Source: Pelosinus sp.
GTDB taxonomy: Bacteria > Bacillota > Negativicutes > Propionisporales > Propionisporaceae
Length of the DNA stretch: 53,072 bases
Assembly (NCBI GenBank): GCA_021372375.1
Contig: JAJFUN010000124.1
Coordinates: 1 to 53,072 of the forward strand
Direction: 5' to 3'
Made by a program: the position numbers and the translations under genes. A model generated the notes under the pieces. The model saw only the letters and a program-made list of their open reading frames with translations, did not search any database and had not been told where the DNA came from. Each line of letters opens with the position of its first letter. Position 1 is the stretch's first letter. Shown piece by piece: positions 17,942 through 25,966 of this stretch.

Positions 17942-18226
17942 CTATTTTTTTGCATTGAAGCAATCGCGGCAATAAATCGGCCGGTCATTGCGAGGTTTAA
18001 ACGGCACCTGAGTTGTTACACCGCATTCAGCACATACTGCTTCATGCATTTCGCGCTGAGCTGTACGGTCGCCGCCATCATTACGTTTTCTAGCATTGCG
18101 GCAATCGCGGCAACGTTGAGGTTCGTTTTCGAAACCTTTTTCAGCATAAAACTCTTGCTCTCCTACGGTAAAAATAAAATCATTCCCACAGTCTTTACAC
18201 TTTAGAGTTTTGTCCTGGAATGCCAT
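17942..18226 (-). CDS. Zinc-ribbon protein with two CxxC pairs (zf-trcl type)
   Basis: 94 residues. Two zinc knuckle sets are seen: C-K-D-C near residue 10 with C-R-D-C near 39, and C-A-E-C near 65 with C-R-D-C near 86. Family members are small, probably nucleic-acid-binding proteins of unknown function, common in Bacillota and Chloroflexi. The middle is rich in Arg, Asn and Asp. The start ATG at 18226 has a GGTGAGGGG site. The gene sits behind a roughly 280-nt leader that looks like a structured RNA. Confidence 0.85.
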   Translation of the reverse strand: MAFQDKTLKCKDCGNDFIFTVGEQEFYAEKGFENEPQRCRDCRNARKRNDGGDRTAQREMHEAVCAECGVTTQVPFKPRNDRPIYCRDCFNAKK

Positions 18227-18255
18227 TAAAGAAATCCCCTCACCTTTTGTTATTT

Positions 18256-18533
18256 AAGGACCTTGCTTAGCCGACCTGGTCTTTGACACCACACTCGCCT
18301 GCTGGAAGGTTCGCTACTAAAAAGTCAATTTCCTCACTACTACCTCTCTCGAATCTATGTATCAGCCGAAATCAAAAGCTCACGCCTCTAATCTCCGGCT
18401 TCTCATTTCTCAATCCGGCAGGTCTTACCTCTAAGCCGCACCATGCTCAAAGCCCATTTTAAGCTCCTTACGTGGATCGTTTCGCCTGCGACTGGCTTCG
18501 ACTTTCAACCACAGACCTAAGCAAAAGGTTCTT
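18256..18533 (-). ncRNA. Candidate structured RNA or long structured leader (about 278 nt)
   Basis: There is no open frame of note here. The predicted RNA starts at about 18533, just where its 5' end (AAGAACCTTTTGCTTAG, 18533-18517) can pair with its 3' end (CTAAGCAAGGTCCTT, 18270-18256). This gives a closing helix of about 14 bp with a 2-nt bulge and one mismatch. Internal GC-rich arms can pair, for example AGCCGGAGAT with ATTTCGGCT. A good promoter lies at the right distance. I compared it by eye with RNase P, tmRNA, SRP RNA, 6S RNA and common riboswitches and saw no match. It may be a free RNA or a regulatory leader of the zinc-ribbon gene. Confidence 0.55.
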
Positions 18534-18540
18534 AAGATAG

Positions 18541-18569
18541 ATTATAGAAGCCTTACTCAAAAAAAGCAA
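18541..18569 (-). promoter_or_regulatory. Sigma-A type promoter for the structured RNA
   Basis: On the minus strand TTGCTT (18569-18564), a 17-nt spacer and a perfect TATAAT (18546-18541). Transcription would start near A18533, the first base of the closing helix of the RNA. Confidence 0.75.
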
Positions 18570-18603
18570 GGGGAAGTTCAAATTTTTGCATAATAATATT
18601 GAG

Positions 18604-19893
18604 CTACACCAACAAATCAAAAAACAACCCCTGCGAATAATTATATAGATTTTGACTTGTTCCCACGCCAAAAATACTTGAACCATAATTTAGGTAATTA
18701 CTAATACTAGGCGCCTTAAAATAGCCTGAAGCAGGCACAGACAGCGCCTTGTGCGCAGTTTTTTCAGTTGCTGCCGCCAGCCCAGTTGAACCAGCTAACA
18801 ACCGTTCTACCGCAGTAGGATTGTCCCGCAGCGCTTTATTTAATCGATTGGTATCCACATTTATATCACCGGTCTGACCATCCAGCGTAATACCAATATT
18901 TTGATACTGTCCACGCCGAAAGCCTGTAAACTGACTTTGTATCGTATCCAGCAGTTTTTCCCCGCGCTTTGTCAGGTTGTCTGCATTTTGGAGATTATAG
19001 TTAATTTCATTGTAATTAGCGACTAACTCACGCACTGCGTTTACCGTTTTTGTACTATCCCCAGCAATGGTTACCTTGTCTGTACCTGTTGACTTTAGCG
19101 TCAGACTGACTTTATCGCTGTCAATTTTAATTTGATTGCTTGCCGCTTGTTTTGTCTCACCATTTACTGTATATACTGCGTCTTTGCTTGTCTGCACTTT
19201 ATTGGAAAGATTCAGCGTGCTAACGAGATTATTTGAGATATCCCGCAGTGTAAAGCCGCTTGCGGCCCCGGTATTTTTCCCTTCTACGCTGAGATAGCAT
19301 TTGTCCTGCTGCATTTTCACTTCGGCTTTGACACCGCTGGCAGTATAATTAATTGCATTAGCCAGCTTGGTAAGAGCCTGTTTATTGTTATCGGTGCTCA
19401 AAATATTCACGGTGAGCTGCTTTTCTTGTCCATTGCCTGCAGTAATACCAACTGAATAGCGTCCCGCAGCTATGGCACCAAAGCCGCTGGCAGCCACACT
19501 AGCTCCTTCATTACGCTGCGCACTGGCTAACTGCTGCACACTAAAATCATATACAGCCGGCTCGGCTGCATTGGTTGCTGAGCCAGTAATCGCCGAACTA
19601 CTGTCAGTTACATATTTACGTTCAAGTATACTATCCTTATTAGTAAATACTTGAGAACTTGTTTGCAGCGCATTTGCCGCATTGGTAAACCCAGCAACTT
19701 GATCACGATAACCCGCCTGATCAGCCTGAAACTGTGCCGTAGAAATGGTAGCATTAGCCTTCACCAAATTCAGTTGACTGAACAAATCATCAGTCGGCTG
19801 CAGCACCGTATTTTGCGGCCTTTTTACCCCACCAGAATATAACATGTTATAAAGATATGAATTGATGGGGCTCATATAAGAATTCGTCACCAT
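18604..19893 (-). CDS. FliD-like flagellar hook-associated protein, short form
   Basis: About 429 residues from the ATG at 19893. The region around FSVQQLASAQ and the last third (VANYNEINYNLQNADN ... NIGITLDGQTGDINVDTNRL) match the FliD core. The coiled-coil ends that anchor canonical FliD in the cap pentamer are short or absent, and the length is well below the 745-residue FliD at 38667. It is separated from the VWA-flagellin by accessory genes but lies in the same second cassette. It could cap that filament or be a secreted FliD relative. No clear terminator follows. Confidence 0.75.
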   Translation of the reverse strand: MVTNSYMSPINSYLYNMLYSGGVKRPQNTVLQPTDDLFSQLNLVKANATISTAQFQADQAGYRDQVAGFTNAANALQTSSQVFTNKDSILERKYVTDSSSAITGSATNAAEPAVYDFSVQQLASAQRNEGASVAASGFGAIAAGRYSVGITAGNGQEKQLTVNILSTDNNKQALTKLANAINYTASGVKAEVKMQQDKCYLSVEGKNTGAASGFTLRDISNNLVSTLNLSNKVQTSKDAVYTVNGETKQAASNQIKIDSDKVSLTLKSTGTDKVTIAGDSTKTVNAVRELVANYNEINYNLQNADNLTKRGEKLLDTIQSQFTGFRRGQYQNIGITLDGQTGDINVDTNRLNKALRDNPTAVERLLAGSTGLAAATEKTAHKALSVPASGYFKAPSISNYLNYGSSIFGVGTSQNLYNYSQGLFFDLLV

Positions 19894-20051
19894 GAGCAAA
19901 ACACTTCCTTCCCATCTAGACTGTTACTATTATATGTATATTTTACCACGACTTCGCCTCAACACAAAGCAATTTATTATAGATATAAAGTCGCAGTCCC
20001 ATACCTATACACCAATTTTATATCTACTTCATCACCACATTTTTCAAACTT

Positions 20052-20088
20052 AAAAAAGCAGCAGAAGTCTAATTTACTTCTACTGCTT
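20052..20088 (-). terminator. Intrinsic terminator after the truncated oxidoreductase
   Basis: On the minus strand AAGCAGTAGAAGT and ACTTCTGCTGCTT form a 13-bp stem with one mismatch, followed by TTTTTT. It lies just past the stop at 20102. Confidence 0.85.
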
Positions 20089-20101
20089 GGTGATAAGCGG
20101 C

Positions 20102-20809
20102 TTAATTTTCCACTCGATAATCAAGCGCCTGTAACTCCTTTTTGCCAAATACCACACAGGTCTTTTGCTTTTCTGCTTCATACGCATGGAGAATAATTGA
20201 CATGGCTGTTTTGCCAGCCTGTCCATCCACCAATGGCTGCCTGCCGGTGCGAATGGCTTCAAACCAGTCTTCATAAAGCGGTGTATGCCCGCGACCATAC
20301 ACACTGTCAACTTCATTATTGCATTCGGCCTGCACTTTTGCCAGCGTATCTTTACCGTCAGCAAACTGCCACACCTCTATTTTATTGACTGCCATGCCGC
20401 CAAGAACAACTGTGCCTGTCTCACCAATGATTGTCAGCGTCTCTTCCAGGTTTTTAGGATAAATACAAACCGTTCCCTCGACATTGCCAATCGCCCCGCC
20501 GTCAAACCGGATCTGCACCGCACCATAATCTTCGGCCTCAATATAGGGGTGCATAAAATTACCCAGCATGGCCTGCACCAGCTCCGGCTGGCCCCCTAAC
20601 ATCCACTGCAAGAGATCAATGTTATGAATACACTGATTCATTAAGCAGCCGCCATCTTGTTCATAGGTACCGCGCCAGGGGGCCTGCGTATAATAATCCT
20701 GATTGCGATTCCATAAAATCCTAGCATTGCCTGCAATAATACGGCCAAAGCGCCCCTCTTCAAGCGCCTGCCGGAGTTTCTTCACTGCCGGATTAAAACG
20801 ATTCTGATA
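20102..20809 (-). pseudogene. Gfo/Idh/MocA oxidoreductase, N-terminally truncated
   Basis: Only the C-terminal domain remains (about 235 residues), including GGCLMNQCIHNIDLLQWMLG with the conserved His/Asp of the substrate site. Homology continues before the first start codon: the same frame reads Y-Q-N-R-F-N-P-A-V up to a TAA at 20812-20810, where the NAD-binding Rossmann domain should precede. The nucleotide-binding half is therefore deleted. Intact relatives make modified sugars for surface glycans, so this is probably a relic of an older glycan locus. A terminator is still present. Confidence 0.8.
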
Positions 20810-20933
20810 TTACTCCTCTATACTATCAAATATTCATCGCAAAAAATTAATGCCATGAAGCCGCAGCTGCTTTATTATAAAAGATCGGCAGTCCACCAAT
20901 AATCCATTCATAAAAATACCGTCATTACTAAAG

Positions 20934-21335
20934 TCAACTTATTTGCGCTCGCTCTGCCATTTTCATCAGCCACCCATCCAGCAGCAAATAATACCCCGGA
21001 ATACGTTCATAAATAGCAATAGCCAGCGGTTCATTATAAGTATGCACTGTTAAATTGCGATCATCGGTCATTTTCAAAGCAAGAATGGAATCAGTTTCAT
21101 TAAAGATACCCACTTCCCGACAAGCCCGCACCACCCCTTTAGGTGAGGCAATATCCATCCCTTCAACAGCACGCAAATAGCTTTGCGCCGCTTTCCAAAC
21201 AGCTTCAAAAGTAAATTCAAAACGCTGAATAATTGCATCTCTTTCCATATCACCAGGATTTGGAATCTAAATAGCCTCTTTAAGCCGTGTAACAGCTCGT
21301 CTTGCGACCGCTATTCTTTCTTGCAGTCTTTCCAT
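20934..21335 (-). pseudogene. HI0074-like nucleotidyltransferase substrate-binding (HEPN) protein with in-frame TAG
   Basis: From the ATG at 21335 the frame reads MERLQERIAVARRAVTRLKEAI, then TAG at 21269-21267, then continues IPNPGDMERDAIIQRFEF through the family's R-D-A-x-I-Q-R-F-E-F-x-F-E signature to the stop at 20934. Family proteins have just such a continuous sequence, so codon 23 is a nonsense mutation. A 104-residue product could still start at the ATG at 21248. The proper start overlaps the end of the nucleotidyltransferase gene, the usual toxin-antitoxin-like arrangement of MNT/HEPN pairs. Confidence 0.75.
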
Positions 21336-21664
21336 ACAATGCCTTCCTTCTCTACTTTCTCGCTCAGTTCTATTGTTGCCTCTGCCAAATCAACCACATC
21401 AACACGATAAGGGATTACCGAATCTTCAAGAGTCTCACGCAGCCGCATTAAAATATCCGAAAATACCCCTTTTCCCAAATCCACTGCAATATCTATATCC
21501 GATGAATTTCGCTCTTCCCCACGCGCCCAAGAACCAAACAGATAAACCTTCACTGGATATCGTCCTATTTCCGTAAGCACAACCTCTTTAACCATTTCTA
21601 ATATATGCTCACGCGGTAGCCGCTTAAAAACATTTGCATTTAAATCACTATCCATTTTCATCAC
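21311..21664 (-). CDS. MNT-type minimal nucleotidyltransferase (HI0073-like)
   Basis: 117 residues. The catalytic signature G-S-W-A-R-G (44-49) with D56-x-D58 is complete, so the protein could transfer a nucleotide. In MntA-HepT systems the MNT protein AMPylates and silences the HEPN toxin; HI0073/HI0074 pairs are more distant and less understood. Its partner downstream carries a stop codon, and the gene upstream looks like a broken second partner, so the module is decaying. Confidence 0.85.
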   Translation of the reverse strand: MMKMDSDLNANVFKRLPREHILEMVKEVVLTEIGRYPVKVYLFGSWARGEERNSSDIDIAVDLGKGVFSDILMRLRETLEDSVIPYRVDVVDLAEATIELSEKVEKEGIVWKDCKKE

Positions 21665-21851
21665 CTATTTTTTGCGTAAAGACCTTTAGTATCCTGCATC
21701 TTAAATATTTTTTACCATCGGCCTGCCCCACGGAATTTACCACTGCATCATAAACATATTCAGTTGGATTGGGCTCATTAACAGCCTCGCTCAATCTGGA
21801 CAAGGTCTTTTGGTAATTCTCGGCATTTTCTGCTACCTTATCAATATCCAT
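21648..21851 (-). pseudogene. Truncated HI0074-like fragment
   Basis: 67 residues from the ATG at 21851 (GGAGG site 5 nt upstream). The first half, ENYQKTLSRLSEAVNEPNP, resembles the N-terminus of HI0074-like substrate-binding proteins; the second half departs from the family. It overlaps the nucleotidyltransferase gene by 17 nt. It may be an earlier HEPN gene cut by a deletion. Family assignment is by eye over a short stretch. Confidence 0.4.
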
Positions 21852-22258
21852 AGCGACCTCCAAACTGCGTTTGCTACAGCTGACCTGCGGCATATAACCA
21901 CGCATAAACCAACATCAAACTATAATACTCCATCTTTTTCACAGTTTTTGGTATCGTGGTATCTTGCGCCAGTTCCTTGGGAATTGTGCTGATAACTTCT
22001 GCTCTTATTATAGCAACAAATGCGGAAAAATAAAACAGCCACAGCATTTATCCGCTGCAGCCGCCCATGGTATTTTTCGCAATTCACATACCCAATGTGG
22101 AAAACTCAATTTTTGGAAAAAGATCAAGACACAAATTCCTGCTCTTTGTCCCTCTATATCGGAACGCCATCATCATATAATTCGTTCGAAGCAATATCTC
22201 ATCCATTGTAACATTCAACTGTAATACCGTTAATACACACCACTTGAATTGCGATATT
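21852..22258. other. Gene-free stretch between debris and VWA-flagellin
   Basis: No convincing gene on either strand. The only signal is a TATAAT on the minus strand at 22013-22008, about 150 nt before the HI0074-like fragment, without a good -35 box. I see no clear terminator after the flagellin stop at 22259. Confidence 0.5.
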
Positions 22259-23809
22259 TTACCGCAACAATTGCAAAACTTGCTGTGGCTGCTGATTAGC
22301 CTGAGCCAGCATCGCCTGTCCAGCCTGCGTAATAATTTCAGACTTCTTGAGCTGCACCGTTTCTTTTGCTATGTCAATATCGCGAATACGTGATTCTGCG
22401 GCAGTAAGCTTTTCTTCACCATTTCCTACATTTGCAGCAATATGATCCAGCGCATTCTGGTAGGTTCCAAACTTAACCCTTTGAGTAGAAACAATTTGAA
22501 TGGCATTATCAATATTACTTATGGATTTCTCCGCTTTATCAATAGAATCTACAAGAATATCATCAATGCCTAAGTTCGTTGTTCTCGCATCAAAAAGGTT
22601 GATAGTAAAGTGCTCATCCTCATTTGCCCCAACCTGCAATTTTAAATTTGCAAAACCACCCGCTGAATAAAATGGACTCCCATTTGGCAGACCAGCACTC
22701 ACAATTTGAATACCAAGATTTGCTGCTACATCATGCGGTAAATCGGCACAAAGTGCTTGTGTAACTTGAGCAGCATTGGTAATACCATTATATGCTTTCC
22801 CGCCAGTTGCCTGTATAATTTGCAAATAGTCAGTAGCCGAACTAGCAAAGCCGCCAAATCCCATTACAAATGTTTGAATATCATCATTATCATAACCTGG
22901 AAGGACACTCGCCCCTTCAACTGCAACTTCTGCTGCTGCCTGGTTGCTTATCCCGGACTCATCCCCGGTATCTGACAATAAAATAAAAATCTTTTGTGAG
23001 CTTGGCCTATAACCCAGCGTACTTCCGATTGACCCTGCAGGAACAGCTTTCTCCATAATATCATACGGCCGTGTTGTATAAGAAGTTGTATGTCCGGCGG
23101 TATGATTAATATAGTCATTCAGTGTTTGTTTTAATACTGTTTTATCATTAGTAAAAGATGAAGAGTCATTTGGTGCTGCAGGCGTCTCGTTAACAAAAGC
23201 AATTTGTACATCACCTAACTGGGACATTTGATCAAAAAATGAATCCAACCCCTGCTCAACCAAATTTAGTGGGGGAGGACTTCCAGTTGCCATAGTACTA
23301 GACGTATCAAGGAGAAAGACCACATCAATTGCATTAGCAGGCGAAGGTGGCATTACTGTACCATTATTTCCCGCCGTCTGCTTAATCGCCTCTGGCGCTA
23401 ACAGCCTAATTGTATTAAAATTCGTGCCATTTGCAATATCATTAATCGAATTTTTCAATTGATCAATTTCCTCTTGAATTGCCGCACGATCTGATTGCGT
23501 AAGCGTGCCATTGGCAGCTTGCACCGCAAGTTCCCGCATACGTTGTAAATTAGGATCCTGGATTTGGCCCAAGCCAGCTTCTGCTGTCTGTACCAGGGAT
23601 ATACCGTCCTGAATATTACGTTGCGCCTGAGTAAGCCCTCTAATCTGAGCTCTCATTCCTTCCGAAATCGACAAGCCAGCAGCATCATCTGCTGCCGAAT
23701 TTATACGAAAACCAGTTGATAATTTTTTAAGTGAAACGGCAGAGCGCGCATCATTTTTAGCTGAATCATCCAATGCGTGAATTGACGCAAGATTATTGTT
23801 GATAATCAT
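22259..23809 (-). CDS. Flagellin with a von Willebrand factor A domain as variable region
   Basis: 516 residues. Residues 1-140 are a standard flagellin N-terminus ([30 protein letters not shown]) and 405-516 a standard C-terminus ([11 protein letters not shown] ... [14 protein letters not shown]). Between them, about 161-355, is a VWA fold: [13 protein letters not shown] opens it with the metal-site motif D168-x-S170-x-T172, a Thr-rich loop lies near 241-246, and [12 protein letters not shown] gives the third-loop Asp280. VWA domains bind protein ligands through a divalent metal. Assembled, the filament would display thousands of copies. The ribosome site GGGAGG is strong; a sigma-28-like TAAG-N14-AAAGATAA lies at 23866-23841. 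A dedicated FliS-FliT chaperone precedes it. Confidence 0.92.
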   Translation of the reverse strand: MIINNNLASIHALDDSAKNDARSAVSLKKLSTGFRINSAADDAAGLSISEGMRAQIRGLTQAQRNIQDGISLVQTAEAGLGQIQDPNLQRMRELAVQAANGTLTQSDRAAIQEEIDQLKNSINDIANGTNFNTIRLLAPEAIKQTAGNNGTVMPPSPANAIDVVFLLDTSSTMATGSPPPLNLVEQGLDSFFDQMSQLGDVQIAFVNETPAAPNDSSSFTNDKTVLKQTLNDYINHTAGHTTSYTTRPYDIMEKAVPAGSIGSTLGYRPSSQKIFILLSDTGDESGISNQAAAEVAVEGASVLPGYDNDDIQTFVMGFGGFASSATDYLQIIQATGGKAYNGITNAAQVTQALCADLPHDVAANLGIQIVSAGLPNGSPFYSAGGFANLKLQVGANEDEHFTINLFDARTTNLGIDDILVDSIDKAEKSISNIDNAIQIVSTQRVKFGTYQNALDHIAANVGNGEEKLTAAESRIRDIDIAKETVQLKKSEIITQAGQAMLAQANQQPQQVLQLLR

Positions 23810-23840
23810 CTAGATTCCTCCCTGCAGATAACAATCTATA

Positions 23841-24545
23841 TTATCTTTGCCAACACCTATTACTTATAGAAGAATCCTGTCTATCGTAATATTTTCCCGT
23901 AAAAGTCTTCTGTTTATGTTTATTGCTTTCAACTTGTAACATGCTATCAATAAAGTGACTATCGCTTTTTATTTCAAAGAGTATCCTCTTTCCATCCCCT
24001 GAACTTATAAAATCATCGCTTGTTATCTGATTGATTACCTTCTGCAACTGCTTGCGCTGGTGCACATATTTATAAAAAACTTCCATATCCTGATTTTTTA
24101 AACACATAACCATTTTCTTTAGTAATGAACGATAATCTATCCAAGCTTTTTCCGCTTCCGTAACTGTCTTATCACGTACCGCCTGTTTACAATGTCCTTT
24201 TCCCATTGCTAATATCCAAGCTTCCCTAAGGTCAGTAAGCAACAATTTAGCTTTAAGCAGCTCTTCTTTATCTTTTTTGATATTACCTTGAAATAAACAA
24301 TATAAACAATATTCATATAAGGATAACCAAGTTTTTGATATTTCGTATTTCATATCCAATGTAATCATAAATTGACTGACTATATCTTGGGCGCGGAGGT
24401 TAGCGTTATGAGACTCTCGCCAATCTCCCAAATCAATTGCTTTAGTACTTTCATTAATAAATCGAATCGCACCGTTATATAAGAGTAACGTTAAATCAGC
24501 TGGTGATGCCGCTAAGATTTGTTGATTTCTATAGCAATCTTCCAT
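23841..24545 (-). CDS. FliS-FliT fusion, flagellar export chaperone
   Basis: About 234 residues from the ATG at 24545 (GGAGG 6 nt upstream). Residues 1-125 match FliS (NQQILAASPADLTLLLYNGAIRF), which binds the flagellin C-terminus. Residues about 130-225 match the separate FliT-like protein at 37877-38209 (a DYxxLLKKM-type helix, VHQRKQLQKVINQI). The second locus therefore carries in one chain what the first encodes as two adjacent genes. It is 31 nt upstream of the VWA-flagellin and very probably serves it. Confidence 0.85.
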   Translation of the reverse strand: MEDCYRNQQILAASPADLTLLLYNGAIRFINESTKAIDLGDWRESHNANLRAQDIVSQFMITLDMKYEISKTWLSLYEYCLYCLFQGNIKKDKEELLKAKLLLTDLREAWILAMGKGHCKQAVRDKTVTEAEKAWIDYRSLLKKMVMCLKNQDMEVFYKYVHQRKQLQKVINQITSDDFISSGDGKRILFEIKSDSHFIDSMLQVESNKHKQKTFTGKYYDRQDSSISNRCWQR

Positions 24546-24577
24546 GCTCATCCTCCATTATAATTTCGTTACTATTT

Positions 24578-24586
24578 ATTATATCA
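24578..24586 (-). promoter_or_regulatory. Extended -10 promoter for the FliS-FliT fusion
   Basis: On the minus strand TGATATAAT is an extended -10 (TG-n-TATAAT), about 33 nt before the start codon. There is only a weak -35 (TTGTTT-like). This suggests housekeeping control. Confidence 0.55.
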
Positions 24587-24597
24587 TAACTAAATGT

Positions 24598-24629
24598 AAA
24601 ACAACTGCGTCATAGAACGTAGACGCAGT
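24598..24629 (-). terminator. Hairpin after the sugar-nucleotide operon
   Basis: On the minus strand ACTGCGTC and GACGCAGT form an 8-bp stem with a 10-nt loop, followed by TGTTTT. It lies about 115 nt past the dehydratase stop and ahead of the fliS-fliT fusion promoter. Confidence 0.6.
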
Positions 24630-24745
24630 ATTTAGTATGAAAACCTCAATTGGAAAATTAACTTCCACCCCCAACTCCTTCATCATTAGAAGTTAATCTT
24701 ACAAAAAAGAAACAAAGGGTCTGTCTCCCTGTTTCCCTTCCCAAT

Positions 24746-25966
24746 TCAATTAGCTTGTCTGATAATACAACCTTTGGAATCGATAAAACGCCGTATTACC
24801 GCAACTGTATAATCTAAATCTTTTACTTCCAAACCATGATGGCATCCTATATAAAATCCTCTTGTATTTATTCTTTTAGCAACAGGATATTGGTGTTCAA
24901 TATCCCCAAATAAAGTTATATAGATCGGCTGATTTAAGAGCGGAAGCATGGGGCGACTTTCAATATTATTATCCTCCAAAAATCGAACGATATCTTCCCT
25001 CGAAAAATTGCTGGTTTCTTTGACAACGATAGGATACATCATAAATGAATGATCTACATATTCCGGGTACTGAGGCAATTGCAGATATTCCGCATACACC
25101 TTTAATTTGCTAGTCAGATAAGCAGCATTGCGTTTTCTTGTTTCCATGATATAATCTCGATTTTCTAATTGTGCCAGTCCCAGAGCCCCTTCTAATTCAC
25201 CAATACGATAACTATAGCCCATTCTTACCATCATAAACCTTTTATCCATCACTGTTTTCATCCGTAGCTTACATACTGCATCAGCAGAGGATGCAATACA
25301 CCTCTCACAAGTACATGCCCTGCCATGAGCAATAAGCGACCGGCTGATTTCAGCTAAATCTGTGTCACTAGTAATAATTACACCGCCGATTCCAGTAGTA
25401 ATTGTATGTGCAACATAGGTACTAAAGGCAGCTATATCACTAAAGCTCCCTACCATTTTATCTTTGTAACTGGCAAAATGGGCCTCGGCACAATCTTCCA
25501 CAATTTTAAGATTATGCTTTCTACTAAGCTTTACAATTGCATCCATCTCACAAGGCTGGCCAAATGTATGCACAGGCATAATAGCTACGGTCTTATCAGT
25601 AATTTTAGCTTCAATACGGTTAGGATTTATGTTATAAGTTATAGGATCAACATCGACAAAAACAGGTCTTAACCCAGCATGCATGCACGCATTAGATGAA
25701 GCAATAAAAGTAATAGCTGGCACTAATACTTCCGAACCTTCATCCCACTGATACTTTTCTTTTAAAGCTTCGAGTGCAACATGCAGTGCTGAGGTACCAC
25801 TATTGCATGCGATGCCAGACTGTTGATTATGCAACTTAGCAAATTGCTTTTCAAATTTATATACGAATTCCCCCTGTGATAACCTTCCTGCATCAAGCGC
25901 CATATTTACATATTTTTTCTCCAGCTCACCGACATGAGCATAGCCTACGCCTATCTTATGCTGCAT
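24746..25966 (-). CDS. ColD/E1-like sugar-nucleotide 3-dehydratase (DegT/DnrJ family)
   Basis: 406 residues of the DegT/DnrJ/EryC1/StrS aminotransferase fold (GTSALHVAL, Asp158 for the PLP ring). At the place of the usual PLP lysine the sequence is STYVAHTITTGIGG, with His187. A His here marks the 3-dehydratases ColD and CDP-sugar E1 (RfbH), which remove the C3 hydroxyl and do not transfer an amino group. Cysteines at 218, 220, 223 and 232 resemble the [2Fe-2S] ligand cluster of E1, which ColD lacks. With gmd and the reductase gene upstream, the likely substrate is GDP-4-keto-6-deoxymannose. The start overlaps the preceding stop by 16 nt. Confidence 0.75.
   Translation of the reverse strand: MQHKIGVGYAHVGELEKKYVNMALDAGRLSQGEFVYKFEKQFAKLHNQQSGIACNSGTSALHVALEALKEKYQWDEGSEVLVPAITFIASSNACMHAGLRPVFVDVDPITYNINPNRIEAKITDKTVAIMPVHTFGQPCEMDAIVKLSRKHNLKIVEDCAEAHFASYKDKMVGSFSDIAAFSTYVAHTITTGIGGVIITSDTDLAEISRSLIAHGRACTCERCIASSADAVCKLRMKTVMDKRFMMVRMGYSYRIGELEGALGLAQLENRDYIMETRKRNAAYLTSKLKVYAEYLQLPQYPEYVDHSFMMYPIVVKETSNFSREDIVRFLEDNNIESRPMLPLLNQPIYITLFGDIEHQYPVAKRINTRGFYIGCHHGLEVKDLDYTVAVIRRFIDSKGCIIRQAN

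Noticed and set aside
18421-18460. Cobalamin-riboswitch-like phrase (GACCTGCC) in the structured RNA
   Set aside because: The other conserved blocks of that riboswitch are missing, and the downstream gene is not a cobalamin gene.
21267-21269. TAG read as pyrrolysine or suppressed codon
   Set aside because: Nothing in the window points to amber decoding, and the neighbouring debris makes simple decay more likely.
21964-22224. Plus-strand open frame of 86 codons in the gap before the VWA-flagellin
   Set aside because: Composition is rich in His, Cys and Lys without any motif, and there is no ribosome site; it looks like chance.
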